A stretch of 64,000 bases of DNA from Anaerolineales bacterium (GTDB taxonomy: Bacteria > Chloroflexota > Anaerolineae > Anaerolineales > Villigracilaceae): contig JANWWK010000056.1 of the NCBI GenBank assembly GCA_025056175.1, positions 1 through 64,000 of the forward strand. Direction: 5' to 3'. The stretch's first letter is position 1. Each line of letters begins with the position of its first letter. Made by a program: the position numbers and the translations under genes. Positions 62,545 to 64,000 of this stretch are shown piece after piece. The notes under the pieces are model-generated. The model had not been told where the DNA came from and did not search any database. It saw only the letters and a list, made by a program, of their open reading frames with translations.

Positions 62545-63312
62545 TTAAAACTTCGGCGACCTTTTTTCCAAAAAGGCCGCTATCCCTTCCCGGTGTTCGG
62601 GGCTTTTAGAGGCAATTTCCTGGATATGTGCTTCGTAATCGAGCATTTCTTCCAGGTTGGGCAGCACAGCGTGGTTGAACAGGCGTTTCGATAACCCAAA
62701 CACCCCAACCGCTCCGGCGGCCAGATGCACGGCGGTTTGGCGTGTTTCGGCCATCAAATTATCGAACGGAACGATGCGATTGACCAGTCCCCATTCGAGC
62801 GCTTTTTCGGCAGAAAGGGGTTGATTGCCGAACGTCAGCTCGGTTGCACGCCCCAAACCAACCAGCGCCGGAAGCAACAAAGAGACGCCCGAATCGGGCG
62901 CCAGGCCAATTCCGTTGAACCCGACCACAAATCTGGCCGAATCTGCCGCAAAGCGCAGGTCACAGGCCAGGGCAATGCCAAGCGAAGCGCCGGCGCAGGT
63001 GCCGTTAATGGCGGCAATCACCGGTCGGGGAAGGTTCCGGATTTGCAAAATGAGCGGGTTATAGGTTTCGAGCAAATGTCGGCGATAGGAAATGGTCTCG
63101 CCGCTGGCTTTCATCTCGGTGATGTCTTGTCCGGCACTGAAGACTTTCCCTGCTCCGGTCAGCACCACCACGCGCGTCTGCGAATCGCGCCCGGCCTGAC
63201 GAAAGGCAGAGAGCAGTTCTTCAATCAACGATAGGTTGAACGCATTCGCTGGCGGGCGTTCGATGGTCAGGGTGAGAATGCCTTCGCGCAGGTCGGTGTT
63301 TAGAAAAGGCAT
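62545..63312 (-). CDS. Enoyl-CoA hydratase/isomerase family protein
   Basis: 255 aa crotonase fold, from MPFLNTDLREGIL (63312) with GGAGGTAGCG before it; the track start adds eight unsupported residues. LTGAGKVFSAGQDITEMK and AAINGTCAGASLGIALACDLRFAA make the oxyanion hole. The active-site stretch reads GIGLAPDSGVSLLLPALVG, closer to the PDSG pattern of PaaG-type isomerases than to the Pro-Gly-Gly-Gly of plain hydratases, so the exact reaction is open. EALEWGLVNRIV follows as usual. It may serve beta-oxidation; the FixX-type gene 550 bases upstream points the same way. Confidence 0.86.
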   Translation of the reverse strand: MPFLNTDLREGILTLTIERPPANAFNLSLIEELLSAFRQAGRDSQTRVVVLTGAGKVFSAGQDITEMKASGETISYRRHLLETYNPLILQIRNLPRPVIAAINGTCAGASLGIALACDLRFAADSARFVVGFNGIGLAPDSGVSLLLPALVGLGRATELTFGNQPLSAEKALEWGLVNRIVPFDNLMAETRQTAVHLAAGAVGVFGLSKRLFNHAVLPNLEEMLDYEAHIQEIASKSPEHREGIAAFLEKRSPKF

Positions 63313-63344
63313 CGCTACCTCCGCAGGCACAATCAAGCCTGCAT

Positions 63345-63383
63345 ATAAAAAATGCGTAATCCGCCGTCAAAACGGATTACGCA
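63345..63383 (-). terminator. Rho-independent terminator of the 123-aa gene
   Basis: TGCGTAATCCG and CGGATTACGCA pair perfectly over 11 bp, followed on the minus strand by six Ts and AT. It lies 21 bases behind the stop at 63405. Confidence 0.82.
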
Positions 63384-63404
63384 CGGGCAATCATGTTCCC
63401 GGTT

Positions 63405-63776
63405 TCACTCCATCAAGTCCATGTCATCATCCGCCGCATCGTCATCGCGGGCATTGATTTCCAGTTCCATGTCGCTGCGTTCGATGTGCAGCCATAACAA
63501 CAAGACCTGCCCCTCATCGGTTTCGACCGAACGGGCAGCCAAAATGGGAGCTGTGGCCTCCAACCCCATTTCGTCGCGATAATGCAGTTTGATGGATTGA
63601 TTGTTGCGCCAGCGACGGTAACATCGCTCCACCAGGCCTGGCCCGTTGAAGGTCCGCAGGCGGGTGAGCGCAGTATGCGAAAAACGGCGGGTTTCGTTCA
63701 ACCCAAGCGCCCAGCCATCCTGCACGGGTTCGAGCAGGGGGGTGGGACCTTCGATGATGGTAATTCTATCTTCCAT
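63405..63776 (-). CDS. Hypothetical protein, 123 aa
   Basis: I do not recognise the family. The start at 63776 (MEDRITIIEGPTPLLEPVQDGWALGLNE) follows GGAAATGCCTTATGG. The middle is basic (LVERCYRRWRNNQSIKLHYRDEMG), then a beta-rich segment (APILAARSVETDEGQVLLLWLHIER), and the tail is strongly acidic (INARDDDAADDDMDLME). No signal peptide or membrane segment. It lies between the FixX-type gene and the enoyl-CoA hydratase gene in the same direction, but a strong terminator separates it from the latter. Confidence 0.65.
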   Translation of the reverse strand: MEDRITIIEGPTPLLEPVQDGWALGLNETRRFSHTALTRLRTFNGPGLVERCYRRWRNNQSIKLHYRDEMGLEATAPILAARSVETDEGQVLLLWLHIERSDMELEINARDDDAADDDMDLME

Positions 63777-63866
63777 AAGGCATTTCCTGAATGAATGCCC
63801 AAATCATACCATAACTGCTGCGCGCTTCCAGGTGAAAAAGGTGGGAAAAAGGTAGGAAAAAGATTT

Positions 63867-64000
63867 CTACCCGAACTTGTAAGAAACCCCATACCCACCG
63901 CGCGGCAGTTTCCAGAACACGTTCCTGGGCGGACACATCACCCGGCAAGTACCGCATTCCACACAGGCCTGATAGGCAATCTGCACAGTACCGCCTTCCT
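63867..64000 (-). CDS. fixX: FixX-type ferredoxin-like protein, 5' end outside window
   Basis: Not in the ORF track. Reading inward from the edge it gives GGTVQIAYQACVECGTCRVM, then CPPRNVFWKLPRGGYGVSYKFG and a TAG stop at 63867. The Cys-x2-Cys-x2-Cys-x3-Cys-like arrangement (ACVECGTCRVMCPP) and the GGYGVSYKFG end are the signature of FixX, the ferredoxin of electron-transfer flavoprotein:quinone oxidoreductases. The start, and any fixABC/etf genes, lie beyond the right edge. The adjacent track ORF in another frame (63766-63957) is a shadow. Confidence 0.85.
   Translation of the reverse strand, partial: EGGTVQIAYQACVECGTCRVMCPPRNVFWKLPRGGYGVSYKFG

Overview
The window looks like a chromosomal segment of a bacterium from the phylum Chloroflexota, most likely of the Anaerolineae type. 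This is inferred, not searched. The signs are lipoproteins and secreted proteins with Thr-Pro-rich linkers (TPTVTPTVTPRPT, SPTPITPTATPFPT), VTT/DedA-like proteins, a double zinc-ribbon membrane protein, an S1 with four S1 domains, 7-bp tandem arrays and moderately GC-rich DNA with dense short operons. No rRNA, tRNA, CRISPR array or complete insertion sequence was seen. SelB implies that the organism decodes selenocysteine.

Layout. 1-1.2 kb: 3' part of a glycerate 2-kinase gene carrying GC-rich 39-bp repeats in frame. 1.3-4.0 kb: a small unknown protein, a VanZ-like protein and a propeller lipoprotein split by a frameshift. 4.1-10.8 kb (minus): an envelope-signalling block of an ECF sigma factor, a 974-aa anti-sigma-like membrane protein and two large lipoproteins. 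11-20.6 kb (mostly minus): aspartase, two small membrane proteins, a membrane-type dipeptidase, ribosomal protein S1, a LysM/M23 peptidase, an MFS exporter with an SRAP protein, and a DUF3048 protein. 20.6-28.8 kb (plus): a three-gene orphan antiporter-like module, a coiled-coil protein, SelB, a zinc-ribbon protein and an RluB-type pseudouridine synthase. 28.8-35.4 kb (minus): CBS/ACT protein, two VTT paralogues around an M20 peptidase, cyclophilin, uridine kinase, DegV and an L,D-transpeptidase. 35.5-40.5 kb (plus): a solute-binding lipoprotein with a sensor histidine kinase, a zinc alcohol dehydrogenase and FolD, ending at a 24 x 7-bp array that meets a convergent S9 peptidase gene.

42.5-49.8 kb (plus): a long leader with a 24-codon ORF and hairpins ahead of a Rieske oxygenase, then a TetR gene with its promoter inside a 36-bp palindrome, followed by an AmpG-like MFS protein, a dipeptide epimerase and an M20 peptidase. 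I read this last run as a candidate peptide salvage operon. 49.9-52.3 kb (minus): 3-methyladenine glycosylase I, an ANT(4')-like nucleotidyltransferase and an aminotransferase.

52.4-54.9 kb is an AT-rich island: an XRE regulator, a frameshifted unknown partner, a Dam-family methylase and a BrnT/BrnA toxin-antitoxin pair. The XRE and methylase genes share the same 7-5-7 operator (TTATGCA N5 YGCATAA), the wiring expected of a controller-protein restriction-modification-like unit. The island ends against a truncated DinB-family gene. 55.2-64 kb is mostly housekeeping: M24 peptidase, SDR enzyme, a lone Flp pilin, a HicB-like fragment, a LacD/YihT-like aldolase, a PAS-like membrane protein, a thiamine-binding protein, GatB, an enoyl-CoA hydratase and, cut by the right edge, a FixX-type ferredoxin. 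Several features are too short for, or missing from, the ORF track: the 48-aa pilin, the 24-codon leader ORF, the FixX end and the C-terminal part of the 52.4-kb gene.
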